Numbered from the stretch's first letter, positions 30,132 to 39,364 are shown. The stretch is 64,000 bases of DNA from Chlorobium sp. (GCA_005862225.1 SZXV01000002.1:372001-436000); one strand, 5' to 3'. The notes: a model not told the origin generated them from the sequence alone. A program made the numbers and translations.

Positions 30132-30684
30132 TTATCGAACAGTTATTGATCAAGCATATCTTGATGATGCGGCTCACCAGATTCGCTGGCAGCGAACGCT
30201 TGAATTTCTGCGGGGTTCCTCACTTGCTGCAGCCTCTTTTTCCAGCGCTCTTGATCTGGGAGAGCGAACACCCTTTACCACATTGCTTGAACAGCATTTC
30301 GGGTGTCCATTCAAGAACACCTCCATTGATCTTGATAGTGAATCGCTTTCTGGTTCTTTTGGCGTGGTGACTGCCTTTGAGGTGCTGGAGCATCTCTTCA
30401 ATCCGCTTCACGCACTGCTTGAAGTAAGGCGCCTTCTTGTTGGTGATGATGCACGGCTTTTTGTCTCGATGCCTCTCTGGAAGCCATCATTTCTTGCAAG
30501 TCCCGACCATTTTCATGAGATGACGCGCAGTGCAGCCCTGTCACTGTTTGGCCGTGCCGGGTTTGTGGTTATTCGAAGATCGGAGTTTCGTATCCGTCAT
30601 CCGTTATTTTATCTTACCGGAGTGAAGCCGCTGTTGCGGGCATGGTATGAAAAAGTGCAGATTTATGAACTTGCCGTCCGATAG
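30121..30684 (+). CDS. SAM-dependent methyltransferase (class I)
   Basis: 187 residues from ATG 30121, overlapping the GT2 gene by 11 bp. A methyltransferase Rossmann core is recognisable, with a weak motif I (SALDLGERTPFTTLL), the acidic DLDSESL, and the post-I block FGVVTAFEVLEHLFNPLHAL, followed by SMPLWKPSFLASPDHFHEM. Length is short for the family. Its place in a glycan operon suggests sugar or lipid-linked glycan methylation. Confidence 0.75.
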   Translation: MQNNYRTVIDQAYLDDAAHQIRWQRTLEFLRGSSLAAASFSSALDLGERTPFTTLLEQHFGCPFKNTSIDLDSESLSGSFGVVTAFEVLEHLFNPLHALLEVRRLLVGDDARLFVSMPLWKPSFLASPDHFHEMTRSAALSLFGRAGFVVIRRSEFRIRHPLFYLTGVKPLLRAWYEKVQIYELAVR

Positions 30685-31840
30685 CGGAGCCTCCCGCAGC
30701 CAGCTCAGCCCGTTCAGGCTTGTCTGGTTTTCCGAGATACAGTGGGATTTTCTCTCCACCCGGAAACAGCGCCTGCTTGCCCGCTTTCCCGAGAACTGGA
30801 GCATTCTTTTCATCGAGCCTTTTGCGCTTGGACGGAGCCATCACTGGATTCCGGTCAAGAGAGGTCGGGTCTGGGTGGTCAGTGTTCCTTTTCTGAAGAG
30901 TGTTCCCTTCAGGATTGGGCGACTGCTGGATTTTCCCTTGCTGCGCAGGCTTTTTTCCCTTCCCGGTATTGTGCTGATGCTCTTCTGGGTGACGATGCTG
31001 GGATTTGGCTCTTCCAACAGGATAATCGGCCTGAGTAATGTCTATTGGGGCAGGGTGGCCGCTCTTCTCCCGTGCCGTCTCCGCTTTTATGATGCCAACG
31101 ATGACCATCTTGCTTTTCCGGGGAGTCCTCCGTGGCTGAAAGCGTCTCTTGATCGCTATCTGGCCCGGGTGCATCTTATGTTCAGTGTCAGTCCTGAGCT
31201 TACGCGACGTCTCAAGGTGCCATCCGCTGTGCGCACGGTTGAGCTGGGCAACGGTGTTGAGTTCAGCCACTTTGCCACTCCCCGTTCACAAAAGCCTGCG
31301 GCACTTGCCGGGCTCAAGGGGAAAATTCTCGGCTATGCGGGTGCGATGGACTGGCTCGATATTCCGCTGATTGCGGCCACTGCCCGAGCATGGCCGGAGT
31401 ATCAGATTGTGCTTCTTGGCCCCGCCTACGAACGGGAGTGGTGGAACAAGCAGGAGGCGATCAACGTGCTTCCCAACGTCCATTATTTTGGTAAAATCGA
31501 CTATGCCGAGCTGCCTGCCTGGGTGCAGCGGTTTGATCTGGCGTTAATGCCGCTGCTCGCCAACTGGCTGAAAGGGGTCTCTCATCCCAACAAGCTCTAT
31601 GAGTATACTGCTGCGGGGGTACCGGTGCTCTCGATGAACTACTGCAGCGCGGTGGAGCGTGCACGGGAGGTAGTGCATATTGCGACCTCCCAGGAGGAGT
31701 TCGTTCGCATGGTGCCCGAAGCTCTTGCCGACCGGCGCGTTGAGGGGCGGCAGGCCTTCGCCCGGCAGCATAGTTGGGATGTACTTGCTGCCACAATGGA
31801 GCAGGAGTTGAGGAATGCTTATCAGGAGAGGCGCCCGTGA
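30665..31840 (+). CDS. Glycosyltransferase (GT1/GT4-like)
   Basis: 391 residues from ATG 30665 (MNLPSDSGA); it overlaps the methyltransferase by 20 bp. The C-terminal domain shows KILGYAGAMDWLDIPLIAA, DLALMPLLANWLKGVSHPNK and LYEYTAAGVPVLSM, typical of GT-B transferases that use nucleotide-activated sugars. The N-terminal half has a hydrophobic stretch (GIVLMLFWVTMLGFG) that could associate with the membrane. Confidence 0.82.
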   Translation: MNLPSDSGASRSQLSPFRLVWFSEIQWDFLSTRKQRLLARFPENWSILFIEPFALGRSHHWIPVKRGRVWVVSVPFLKSVPFRIGRLLDFPLLRRLFSLPGIVLMLFWVTMLGFGSSNRIIGLSNVYWGRVAALLPCRLRFYDANDDHLAFPGSPPWLKASLDRYLARVHLMFSVSPELTRRLKVPSAVRTVELGNGVEFSHFATPRSQKPAALAGLKGKILGYAGAMDWLDIPLIAATARAWPEYQIVLLGPAYEREWWNKQEAINVLPNVHYFGKIDYAELPAWVQRFDLALMPLLANWLKGVSHPNKLYEYTAAGVPVLSMNYCSAVERAREVVHIATSQEEFVRMVPEALADRRVEGRQAFARQHSWDVLAATMEQELRNAYQERRP

Positions 31841-33333
31841 ACAGCAATACTGTCATAGCCGGTCAGGCAGGATTCTCCTTTGCCGGATTTCTCTTCGGCC
31901 AGGTGGCGCGGTTTGGCTATAACCTTGTTGTTGCCCGGCTGCTCGGCGTTGACGCTCTCGGTGTCTATGCGCTTGCCATTGCTGTTATCCAGATTTCAGA
32001 GGTGCTTGCCGTCGCCGGGCTCGATTCTGGTCTCCTGCGATTTGTCAGCCTCTACAGTCATGATCCTCTCCGCCAGAGGGGGGCGATTGGCTCGGCCCTT
32101 AAAACAGCGCTTGCTCTTTCGCTCTTTGTGGCGCTCCTGCTGCTCTCTTTTTCAGGCCAGATTGCTTCGCTGCTCAACGGCAGCCGCCTGTTGCAGCTCA
32201 CGCTCTGCTGTTATGCGGCAGCGATTCCCTTCAACGTGGCAACCGTCCTGTTTGGCCATGCGATGCAGGGATTTCAGCAGCTCAAGCCAAAAATTATTGC
32301 CACGCAGATACTCAGTCCGCTGCTCCTGCTCTTGATGACGCTGCTTCTCCGCTACACAGCAGGCCATGATGCCGCACTCTTTTTCCCCTTTGTCCTGGCA
32401 GGCGCCGGTGCATTCTTCTGGATTCACCCTCGCCTCGAAGCCATCACCGGCGTGCTGCCCTCGGATATCCTGCACGCCCGCACAGACAAGGCGATGATGG
32501 CCTATGCACTGCCCTTTATGGCCATCTCGCTGCTCAGTATGATGAGTCACTGGCTTGATGTGGTGATGCTTGGGATGCTCACCGATACCGCAACGGTTGG
32601 GCTCTACCATCCTGCCGCACGAACGGCGGGACTTCTCCGCTCGGTGCTTCTTGCCTTTACCGGTATTGCCGCCCCGATGATTGCCGATTTGCACGCCAAA
32701 AGCCAGAATGCGGAGATAGGTCGCATCTACAAGATGGTGACACGCTGGATTGTCATGGTTATCATTCCGCCGGCGATCCTCTTCATGGCGCTTCCCGAGC
32801 CGGTGCTTTCGGTCTTCGGCGACCGGTTTGCGGCAGGAGGAGCAATGGCTCTGCTTCTGTTGACTGCGGCATCTTTCCTGCAGGCGACCTTTGGCCTCTC
32901 GGCAACGGTGCTTGCCATGACCGGCTATGCGCGGCTCAGCCTCCTCAACGCTCTTGGTGCCCTCGGGTTGCAAGTGGCGCTGAACCTGCTCCTGATTCCC
33001 CGCATGGGGCTGAATGGCGCTGCTCTTGCAACACTGCTGCTCTTTTTGATGCTTTCCGCTCTCCGGCTTGGCGAAATACAACGCCTACTGAAGATTCACC
33101 CGTTTGGCAAAGCGCTCTGGAAACCTCTTGCTGCCGGGTTATCTTGTGGTGCGCTTCTTTTGGTTGTGCGCCCAGGGCTGCTCACTCTTCCACCGTTGGC
33201 AGCGCTTGGGGTGGGGGCGCTTCTTGCTCTTTCCAGTTATACGCTGTTGATGCTCTTGCTGAAGTTGGAAGCGGAGGAGAGGGAGGTTATTATCAAGTAC
33301 ATTTCCTTTTTAAACAAGGAACCAAAGAGATAA
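31837..33333 (+). CDS. Polysaccharide flippase (Wzx/MATE-like)
   Basis: 498 residues from GTG 31837, overlapping the preceding stop by 4 bp (GTGA). Twelve or more transmembrane segments are visible throughout. The N-terminus AGFSFAGFLFGQVARFGYNL and the LLGVDALGVYALAIAV segment match oligosaccharide flippases that move undecaprenyl-linked repeats across the inner membrane. Together with three glycosyltransferases and a YfhO protein it defines the glycan locus. Confidence 0.87.
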   Translation: MNSNTVIAGQAGFSFAGFLFGQVARFGYNLVVARLLGVDALGVYALAIAVIQISEVLAVAGLDSGLLRFVSLYSHDPLRQRGAIGSALKTALALSLFVALLLLSFSGQIASLLNGSRLLQLTLCCYAAAIPFNVATVLFGHAMQGFQQLKPKIIATQILSPLLLLLMTLLLRYTAGHDAALFFPFVLAGAGAFFWIHPRLEAITGVLPSDILHARTDKAMMAYALPFMAISLLSMMSHWLDVVMLGMLTDTATVGLYHPAARTAGLLRSVLLAFTGIAAPMIADLHAKSQNAEIGRIYKMVTRWIVMVIIPPAILFMALPEPVLSVFGDRFAAGGAMALLLLTAASFLQATFGLSATVLAMTGYARLSLLNALGALGLQVALNLLLIPRMGLNGAALATLLLFLMLSALRLGEIQRLLKIHPFGKALWKPLAAGLSCGALLLVVRPGLLTLPPLAALGVGALLALSSYTLLMLLLKLEAEEREVIIKYISFLNKEPKR

Positions 33334-33337
33334 TGCT

Positions 33338-35932
33338 GTGAAAAAAAAGATGTTCTCGATACTCACTGTTTATGGGGTCTATACCCTTCTGGCGCTGCTG
33401 CTCTTCTGGCCGCTCGTCTTTCAGTCGAACACTCTCGTCGCTCCCGACTCTCTTATTCCCCAGGCCTCAACTCTGGCGCTCGACAAGCTTCAGGTCGAAA
33501 CCGGCACCTACCCCCTCTGGCAGCCCTGGCTCTTTTCGGGAATGCCGACGGTGGAGGCATTCAGTTATCTCAGCGGTCTCTATTATCCGAACGTTGTTTT
33601 CAACCTATTCCATACTGATGGTATTGTGCTGCAACTGCTTCATCTCGCCTTTGCCGGTTTGGGAGTTTTCCTCTTTCTTCGTCAGTACGGCCTCGCCACT
33701 TTCGCCGCCCCGTTAGGCGGAGCCATTTTTATGCTCAACCCCTACATGAGCGCGATGCTGGTGCACGGTCACGGCAGCCAGCTCATGACGGTGGCCTATA
33801 TGCCCTGGATGCTCTGGGCCACCTTGCGGCTCATGCAGCGTGGCGGGCTTGCCGATGCCGGGGTTCTGGCGCTCGTTGCTGGTTTTCAGTTACAGCGTTC
33901 ACATGTGCAGATTGCCTGGTACTCGTGGATGCTTGTGCTGCTGCTGGCCGTTGTTCTGGTTTTCTTCAGGCGCGGGTTGGCGGCAAAAGGAGCGGGTGTT
34001 TCTGGGATGTCTCTGGTTGTGCCTCGCGGTGATGGGGGCGGAGATGCAGTTAGGGGTGGACGCGCAGGTGGTGATGGGGGGATGGCGGGTGTTCATAAGA
34101 ATGGGCACAAAGGCGGGTATGGGTATAGGGATGAGGGTGGGTACGCGGGTGGGCGTGTGCGTGGGGACGAGCACGCAGGGGGATTTTTTTGGGGGGGGAG
34201 GGGAGAGGGTATTCCCCCCAGCACTTTACGTATAGCGTTGTTGCTGATTGTGGCGTTGGGTTGCGGGGTTGCCATGTCGGCCTCAATCTATCTGCCTGCT
34301 TCAGAGTATGCCGCGTATTCGGTGAGAGGGGTAGCCGCAGAGGGTGGCGGCTCGGCGTGGGAGTATGCCACCCTCTGGTCAATGCACCCTCGGGAGCTGC
34401 TCACCTTTTTTGTGCCGGGATTTTTTGGGTTTGGCGGCATAACTTACTGGGGCTTTATGCCCTTCACCGACTTCCCTCATTATGCAGGCATTGTGGTACT
34501 GCTCCTCGCCGTGGCGGGCGCTGTGATGCGGCGGAAAGAGCCAATGACCTGGTTTTTTGTTGCCGCCGCACTGTTGGCGCTGCTGCTCTCCTTCGGCAGT
34601 TTTTTCAGCCCGATCTTCTATCTTTTCTACCATTTAGCCCCGCTTTTCAGCCGTTTCAGGGTGCCATCCATGGCGCTCATTATGCTCTACCTGATTATCT
34701 CCTTTCTTGCCGCAATTGGAGTGAACGACCTGCTTCAGCGCCAGCCCAAACGATTGCTGAAACCAATACGGATCGGAGCGCTTCTTCTTGCGGCTGTTTT
34801 ATTTCTTTTTCTTGTCTTTGAGCAGCCTGTCGAGAGCTTTTTTCGCACACTGTATCCCGAGCCACAGGTTGGTAGTTTCGATCTTGCCTTTATGGTCAAC
34901 AAGGTGCGCTGGGAGAATCTGACCGGGAGTCTCTGGATTGTCATGATGCTTGCATCTCTCTTTGCAGGAGTGCTCTGGCTCAGCATCAAGGGGAAGCTCT
35001 CCCACAAACTGACCGGTCTCTTGCTCTTTCTCCTTGCACTTGGTGATCTGCTCTGGATGGACATACAGATTATCTACCCGTCTGCGAACTCTCTGCGCTC
35101 ACCGGTTTATGCCGACAGCCGCCTTGTAGAGCCCGCATTCAAGCCTGACGACATTACCCGCTACCTTGCAGCACAGAAAGGGCCCTTCAGAATCTACCCC
35201 GCCGGGCCGCTCTTTGCAGAGAACAAGTTTGCCATGTTTGGTATTGAGTCAGTGGGTGGTTATCATCCTGCCAAGCTCAAGATCTATGAGGATTTTCTCT
35301 CAAAAACCGACAATCTTTTGAACATCAATGTCCTGAGAATGCTCAATGTCGGTTTCATTATCAGTCCTGTACCACTAAACTATTCAGTTTTTGAACTGGT
35401 CAAAATCGGGAAACTCCAACTTGCCAGTGGCCCCGTTACGGCATACGTGTACCGGCTTCAGCAGACAGCACCAAGAGCATGGTTCGCCAGTCGGGTAACT
35501 GGAGTGCAGAGTAATGAAAAGCTGTTTGATCGGATTCTTGATGATGCGGCACCTGCCGGTGAGGCATACATAGATGCTTCTTTCTGGAATGGAACAAGGC
35601 GCTTTGCTGCTGCAACAGTGAGTTCACTGGATGTAAAAGCGGAATCAATGGTTGTGAAGGTTGCCGCGCCCGGCGAAGCATTTCTTGTGGTGAGCGAGCT
35701 GTATTATCCACTTCGGTGGAAAGCGCAGATTGATGGCCGTGACGCATTGATGGTGAAGGTAAACGGGCTGTTGCGTGGTGTTGTGGTGCCTGCCGGTAGC
35801 AGGGAGGTCAGGTTTTATTATGATAGAAGCAGGTTTGAGACAGGGCGCTGGATTTCGCTTGGTGCGTTTGTTGTGGCGTTGTTGATGGTGGTTGGGGGAG
35901 TGATTGGGAGGCGTTTTCAGAGGAAATCATAG
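33338..35932 (+). CDS. YfhO-family polytopic membrane protein with G-rich insert
   Basis: 864 residues. At least ten transmembrane segments; the N-terminus PLVFQSNTLVAPDSLIPQ and the LFSGMPTVEAFSYLSGLYYP loop are typical of YfhO proteins, GT-C-like membrane glycosyltransferase relatives. The C-terminal 250 residues are a soluble domain (FLVVSELYYPLRWKAQIDG). Residues about 215-300 are an unusual Gly-rich hydrophilic stretch (RGGRAGGDGGMAGVHKNGHK) encoded by a G-rich low-complexity DNA tract, in a loop between helices. It follows the flippase by 4 bp. Confidence 0.82.
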   Translation: MKKKMFSILTVYGVYTLLALLLFWPLVFQSNTLVAPDSLIPQASTLALDKLQVETGTYPLWQPWLFSGMPTVEAFSYLSGLYYPNVVFNLFHTDGIVLQLLHLAFAGLGVFLFLRQYGLATFAAPLGGAIFMLNPYMSAMLVHGHGSQLMTVAYMPWMLWATLRLMQRGGLADAGVLALVAGFQLQRSHVQIAWYSWMLVLLLAVVLVFFRRGLAAKGAGVSGMSLVVPRGDGGGDAVRGGRAGGDGGMAGVHKNGHKGGYGYRDEGGYAGGRVRGDEHAGGFFWGGRGEGIPPSTLRIALLLIVALGCGVAMSASIYLPASEYAAYSVRGVAAEGGGSAWEYATLWSMHPRELLTFFVPGFFGFGGITYWGFMPFTDFPHYAGIVVLLLAVAGAVMRRKEPMTWFFVAAALLALLLSFGSFFSPIFYLFYHLAPLFSRFRVPSMALIMLYLIISFLAAIGVNDLLQRQPKRLLKPIRIGALLLAAVLFLFLVFEQPVESFFRTLYPEPQVGSFDLAFMVNKVRWENLTGSLWIVMMLASLFAGVLWLSIKGKLSHKLTGLLLFLLALGDLLWMDIQIIYPSANSLRSPVYADSRLVEPAFKPDDITRYLAAQKGPFRIYPAGPLFAENKFAMFGIESVGGYHPAKLKIYEDFLSKTDNLLNINVLRMLNVGFIISPVPLNYSVFELVKIGKLQLASGPVTAYVYRLQQTAPRAWFASRVTGVQSNEKLFDRILDDAAPAGEAYIDASFWNGTRRFAAATVSSLDVKAESMVVKVAAPGEAFLVVSELYYPLRWKAQIDGRDALMVKVNGLLRGVVVPAGSREVRFYYDRSRFETGRWISLGAFVVALLMVVGGVIGRRFQRKS
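33990..34216 (+). repeat. G-rich low-complexity tract inside the YfhO gene
   Basis: About 225 bases of irregular GGG-containing units (for example GGGTATGGGTATAGGGATG) end in T7 (34184-34190), G8 (34191-34198), A and G4. The coding frame is kept across it. Such homopolymers slip readily, and the many G-runs could fold as G-quadruplexes. Confidence 0.75.
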
Positions 35933-36005
35933 AGCTGAGATGATCGTTGTTTTGCTACTCAGCATGTACTGTTATGATTGGCTGATTTGATTGTAACGAA
36001 AAAAT

Positions 36006-36039
36006 CAGTCGTTGCCGGGCTTGGCCCGACGATCGACTG
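36006..36039. repeat. Hairpin between the YfhO and DUF6232 genes
   Basis: CGGGC-TTG-GCCCG (36016-36028) forms a tight inner stem, and CAGTC/GACTG (36006-36010, 36035-36039) pair outside it with mismatches between. No U-run follows, so it may be a REP-like element or a weak terminator for the convergent genes. Confidence 0.4.
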
Positions 36040-36083
36040 TTGAACTTGTTGTGTAAAAAATTAATAATTACTCAGAAGAGGAT

Positions 36084-36473
36084 TTAGCCTCTGTGAACGA
36101 TTGCGTCATTCAATGCATTGACAACATGTGAGATAAATTGGCCATCTTTACTTGTTAAAGCTTTCGCTTCACCTGATGCGCTATTTAATAAAACTGAAAA
36201 TGCAGGTTTTTGGTACATCCACCAAGCTACGGCACCGCCAATGAATAATAAAGTCATAACGATTCCATTTCCGACAGAGTTGCTACTGAAAGCACCCAAT
36301 GTTCCCAATACGCCTATGATACCCAGAATGATTGGACCTTTATGCGATGGGTCTTCTCGAAAAGACTTCACAGATGTTATACCGCTCATTGCATAAGTTT
36401 GCCCTTGAGCCATAAAACGAGCATTAGTAACACTTACACCCCCTTCATTGAAAAAACTTTTTTCTTCCGCCAT
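36084..36473 (-). CDS. DUF6232-like small membrane protein
   Basis: 129 residues from ATG 36473. Two central hydrophobic segments (GPIILGIIGVLGTLGAF and GIVMTLLFIGGAVAWWMY) flanked by soluble ends; the N-terminal FFNEGGVSVTNARFMAQGQT and the YAMSGITSVKSF pattern match DUF6232 proteins, which have no known function. It lies alone on the minus strand at the edge of a stretch of gene remnants. Confidence 0.7.
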   Translation of the reverse strand: MAEEKSFFNEGGVSVTNARFMAQGQTYAMSGITSVKSFREDPSHKGPIILGIIGVLGTLGAFSSNSVGNGIVMTLLFIGGAVAWWMYQKPAFSVLLNSASGEAKALTSKDGQFISHVVNALNDAIVHRG

Positions 36474-36490
36474 CTCTCACATTCTCCTTT

Positions 36491-36655
36491 TTAGTTTATT
36501 ATGGTATATACTACCTTATTGAAATAATGCTCACCTATCAGTTCACCGAAAAGACCGCGATCAAGGTAAGGCTTAATATCAAAGACACCACGACGACCAT
36601 CTTCAATGTCAACATAAATGGGATAATCAGATAACGGTTTGACAACCTTTGGATC
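36491..36655 (-). pseudogene. DUF2442 remnant
   Basis: The minus frame ending at TAA (36491-36493) reads KPLSDYPIYVDIEDGRRGVF then DIKPYLDRGLFGEL, the core of DUF2442 proteins. Immediately upstream in frame is a TAG, so no start codon is available. DUF2442 is normally paired with DUF4160, whose remnant lies just upstream. Confidence 0.65.
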
Positions 36656-36672
36656 CTAATACATACAAGACC

Positions 36673-36829
36673 TCAAAGTGCTGTAATCCTATATGGTTCT
36701 TTTCCATTAACCGCCGAATCCCAATCAGCCATCAAAGCATCATTAAGTAATTCAATCCATGCTTGCACCAAGCGCAGTTGCTTGCATAGCATATTACCAG
36801 CCAGCATCTTATACGATGAAAACAGTTAT
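36673..36829 (-). pseudogene. DUF4160 remnant
   Basis: The minus frame ending at TGA (36673-36675) reads KQLRLVQAWIELLNDALMAD then WDSAVNGKEPYRITAL, the C-terminal part of DUF4160 proteins. The N-terminal half is missing. DUF4160-DUF2442 pairs are widespread toxin-antitoxin-like modules; here both members are broken. Confidence 0.65.
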
Positions 36830-37132
36830 CCAATTAAATCGATTTTAATTCTGCGTCCTATATTGATCAGCATAAAGACGCTGACTCCGTCCTCTTTTTT
36901 CAGAACAAGTATAAGGTCAATGTACACAGGGAATTTGAATTATTCTGCATTTGATGGCGTGTTTTTTGTGTTTTTTGTTTGAGCTTTCGTCGTGTCAAGC
37001 TAAAGCACTGTTTCCCTAGATAACCGTAAGTCTGTCACAATTGGGTGAGGGTGTTATTCGCCATTTTTTACTATATTTCTTTTCGTCGCTCTCATTCCAG
37101 GTTTTTAGTCTCCAAAAGGAGACAACGCTATA
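36830..37132. other. Non-coding stretch between DUF4160 and Rpn remnants
   Basis: About 300 A+T-rich bases with only short meaningless frames. I see no RNA gene or repeat. It fits decayed DNA inside the second graveyard. Confidence 0.4.
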
Positions 37133-37288
37133 CTGTTAAAAGATCGTTACATAAATCCCTTCACCGATTTTGGCTTCAAGAAGCTTTTTGGCTTTGAGGT
37201 GAACCAAGACTTGCCGATAGCGTTTTTGAATACCTTGCTGCCACTCGAGGCGGAAGATAGTTGTCGACGTCTCTTTTTTGCCCAATGA
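37133..37288 (+). pseudogene. Rpn/PDDEXK-type nuclease (putative transposase) remnant
   Basis: The plus frame reads YINPFTDFGFKKLFGFEVNQ then DLPIAFLNTLLPLEAED, the highly conserved N-terminus of Rpn-family PD-(D/E)XK proteins, and stops at TGA 37286-37288. The intact family has about 300 residues; the nuclease core is absent. It may start at CTG or TTG near 37133. Confidence 0.7.
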
Positions 37289-37663
37289 GTGGGTTGGACG
37301 GAGTGAGTATGATCATTTTTTCCTTTCCGCTGTGATGCTGGAGTTTTATGATAAGCACACCATGAGCGCAATTGCCTGAAGAACACTCGTCTTTCCGCTT
37401 ACAGGGTTCTTGAGAATCTCTTAATGTTCTCAGTAATTGGCTGGCAACTCTTTGCTCATGCTGTCCAACGATAACATTCGTTCTATCAGCATTGGTTCAG
37501 GGGGTTAGGCCCCATTGTTTCTGTCTTTGTATATTATTGTTTACTTTTGCCTTTACCGTTACAGTAAGCCAACTGTATTTTGCTGCAACTGATAGTAACG
37601 CTTGTATTTGGCGTTTGCCGTATGTGAGCAATTGGCATCACGAGGAAGCACATCAGGATATTG
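37289..37663. other. Non-coding stretch between Rpn and PIN-toxin remnants
   Basis: About 375 bases with no recognisable gene. A plus-frame piece at about 37308-37380 (EYDHFFLSAVMLEFYDKHT) may be further Rpn debris but cannot be assigned. A PIN toxin would normally have its antitoxin here; none is recognised. Confidence 0.35.
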
Positions 37664-37964
37664 ATGAAACAGACTGTATATATTGAATCATCAGTCATCA
37701 GTCATCAGTTATTTAACATCGCGACCAAATCGAGATGTCATAATAGCAGGGAGGCAATCAGTTATGCTTGATTGGTGGGAAAACCAACGACACAGATTTG
37801 AGCTTCGCATCTCTGTTCTGGTAGAAGAGGAGATCAGCAAAGGCGATCCAATAGCCCCGCCGCAACGGCTTGAAAAAGTGGCTGATATCCAGAGCTTGTT
37901 GATCTCGGATGAGGCAATCAGAATAGCAGATTTGCTTTTGGCTGAAAACGCTGTGACCAATTGA
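37664..37964 (+). pseudogene. PIN-domain (VapC-type) toxin gene frameshifted by a 7-bp repeat
   Basis: ATG 37664 begins MKQTVYIESSVIS, a standard PIN-domain N-terminus with the first acidic residue as E. The codons then enter three tandem copies of TCATCAG (37688-37708) and the frame fails. Removing one 7-bp copy restores a continuous protein: SSVISYLTSRPNRDVIIAGR, WWENQRHRFELRISVLVEEE and ISKGDPIAPPQRLEKV, as in VapC-like toxins. The frame ends at 37964, shorter than the usual 150 residues, so the C-terminus may also be lost. No antitoxin was recognised. Confidence 0.65.
37688..37708 (+). repeat. Tandem repeat (TCATCAG)x3
   Basis: Three perfect 7-bp units inside the PIN-domain gene. Because 7 is not a multiple of 3, each unit gained or lost changes the frame; two copies give the intact reading frame. 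Confidence 0.9.
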
Positions 37965-38014
37965 GATCAAGAGGCAGAGCTACGATGTCCCCTCAAGTTT
38001 GGTCGCTGGGTATG

Positions 38015-39364
38015 CTACTGACCCCAGAACAAAGACAAGCCAACAAGAGCACTCAAATCGTCCGGCACAAGGCCGAATTCTGTCTTATTCCTGCCCCAGA
38101 ACTTTTTCAGGCGGAGGTAGATCTCATAGTCTTTTCCTCCCTCATATTTTGGCATGAAAACCAAAAAGCCGCTTCCGTCAACGATGCTTACAGAACTGAA
38201 CATGTCGAGTGAAAACGATTTCCAGAAATTGGAGTTATACAATCGGGAAAAAAGATAGTGTTTGCGCAGGGGCAAAGAAAAATTATAAGCTGATTCCTGC
38301 AGTCCGGCATTCGCTAAAACCGGGTTGACGTTATTTCGGAAGTTCGAGTTAAGATAATCGATATGGTTCGCATAGGCATTACATTCATCATCGGAGTAGC
38401 CAGCACTTCTGTAAATGTATTCAAGTGTCAGGTTCCAATGGTTATCAAATGTGTATTGACCACCCAGTACGATATCATGAATTTTATCATCATGTGTTGT
38501 AAAATAGGGATAGACAAATTCTTCGGGATTAATTCCTGCAATCGGATACCTTTTGTTATTGGGTGATGTGTAGAGATATTCGGCATGGAGTTCAAGCGCC
38601 TTTCCAATGGTTAATGAGGTGTTAAAACCGGTTGACCAATGATGTTCTCCAGCAACAATTCCCACCAGTGAAAGATCGAATGGATCAATAAAGCGATACC
38701 ATCTCATCCCAAACCTGCTTTTTTGGATAAAGTTGTTGTTCATGCTCCAGTCGGTTTCCGGAACGTAAACCAGGTCAATCTGGCCATTGTCGTTCATGCG
38801 AGAGAGCATGAAAATGTCAGTTCCTTTAATCAGGCTTAAACGATCCTCTGGATCTTCTGGATTTCTCAATTGCGAAATCAAATCAGTTGGGCTGTAGCAA
38901 TAACCAACGCCCCATCTTACTTTTTTTCTGCCGATCAGGAAGGAGTAATTTTCGAGTTTTTTCTGGTAATACAACTGATTAACCTGAGGAATCACCGACT
39001 CATCCGAGAAGGGCAGTGGAGATTTCCCTGTGAGGTAATGGTACCCTAAACGAAATTCTGATTCTAAAACGCCTTCAAATTTTTTGTAGGTTATATTACC
39101 AAGAATACCAGCGTCAACTCGTGTATCGGGCCGCTGTAATATGTTGGATGGGTTCATAAGTGAATGGGCTGATTCGATATGCTCATTTTCATCAATCAGC
39201 CGCAAGGAGTATGATAAAGGAGGTGCTCCAGGTTCGGTTCCATCTTCAGCCTGGAGTGAAAGAGTCGCGCAAATTAAAAAAAGGAAAATACAGGTAATTA
39301 CTTTTCCTTGGTATAGCAGCGATGCCCTTGTTCTTTTAGCAGCATGAGCAAAAAAATAATGCAT
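38015..39364 (-). CDS. Outer-membrane beta-barrel protein of the lipid/polyketide locus
   Basis: 449 residues with a signal peptide (VITCIFLFLICATLSLQA, cleavage near residue 39). The mature part has alternating amphipathic strands with many aromatic residues (SFLIGRKKVRWGVGYCYSP, NHWNLTLEYIYRSAGYS) and ends with an aromatic-rich strand, as beta-barrels do. No named family is recognised; the style is like DUF1302/alginate-export-type porins. It is the last gene of the minus-strand biosynthetic run, 24 bp after the LolA-like gene, so it probably receives or exports the product at the outer membrane. Confidence 0.68.
   Translation of the reverse strand: MHYFFAHAAKRTRASLLYQGKVITCIFLFLICATLSLQAEDGTEPGAPPLSYSLRLIDENEHIESAHSLMNPSNILQRPDTRVDAGILGNITYKKFEGVLESEFRLGYHYLTGKSPLPFSDESVIPQVNQLYYQKKLENYSFLIGRKKVRWGVGYCYSPTDLISQLRNPEDPEDRLSLIKGTDIFMLSRMNDNGQIDLVYVPETDWSMNNNFIQKSRFGMRWYRFIDPFDLSLVGIVAGEHHWSTGFNTSLTIGKALELHAEYLYTSPNNKRYPIAGINPEEFVYPYFTTHDDKIHDIVLGGQYTFDNHWNLTLEYIYRSAGYSDDECNAYANHIDYLNSNFRNNVNPVLANAGLQESAYNFSLPLRKHYLFSRLYNSNFWKSFSLDMFSSVSIVDGSGFLVFMPKYEGGKDYEIYLRLKKFWGRNKTEFGLVPDDLSALVGLSLFWGQ

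Noticed and set aside
34050-34382. Pro/His/Thr-rich minus frame across the G-rich tract
   Set aside because: Follows from C-rich complement of the low-complexity tract; no start or family support.
36782-36982. 66-codon plus frame
   Set aside because: No start context, composition of random A+T-rich DNA, and overlaps the DUF4160 remnant.
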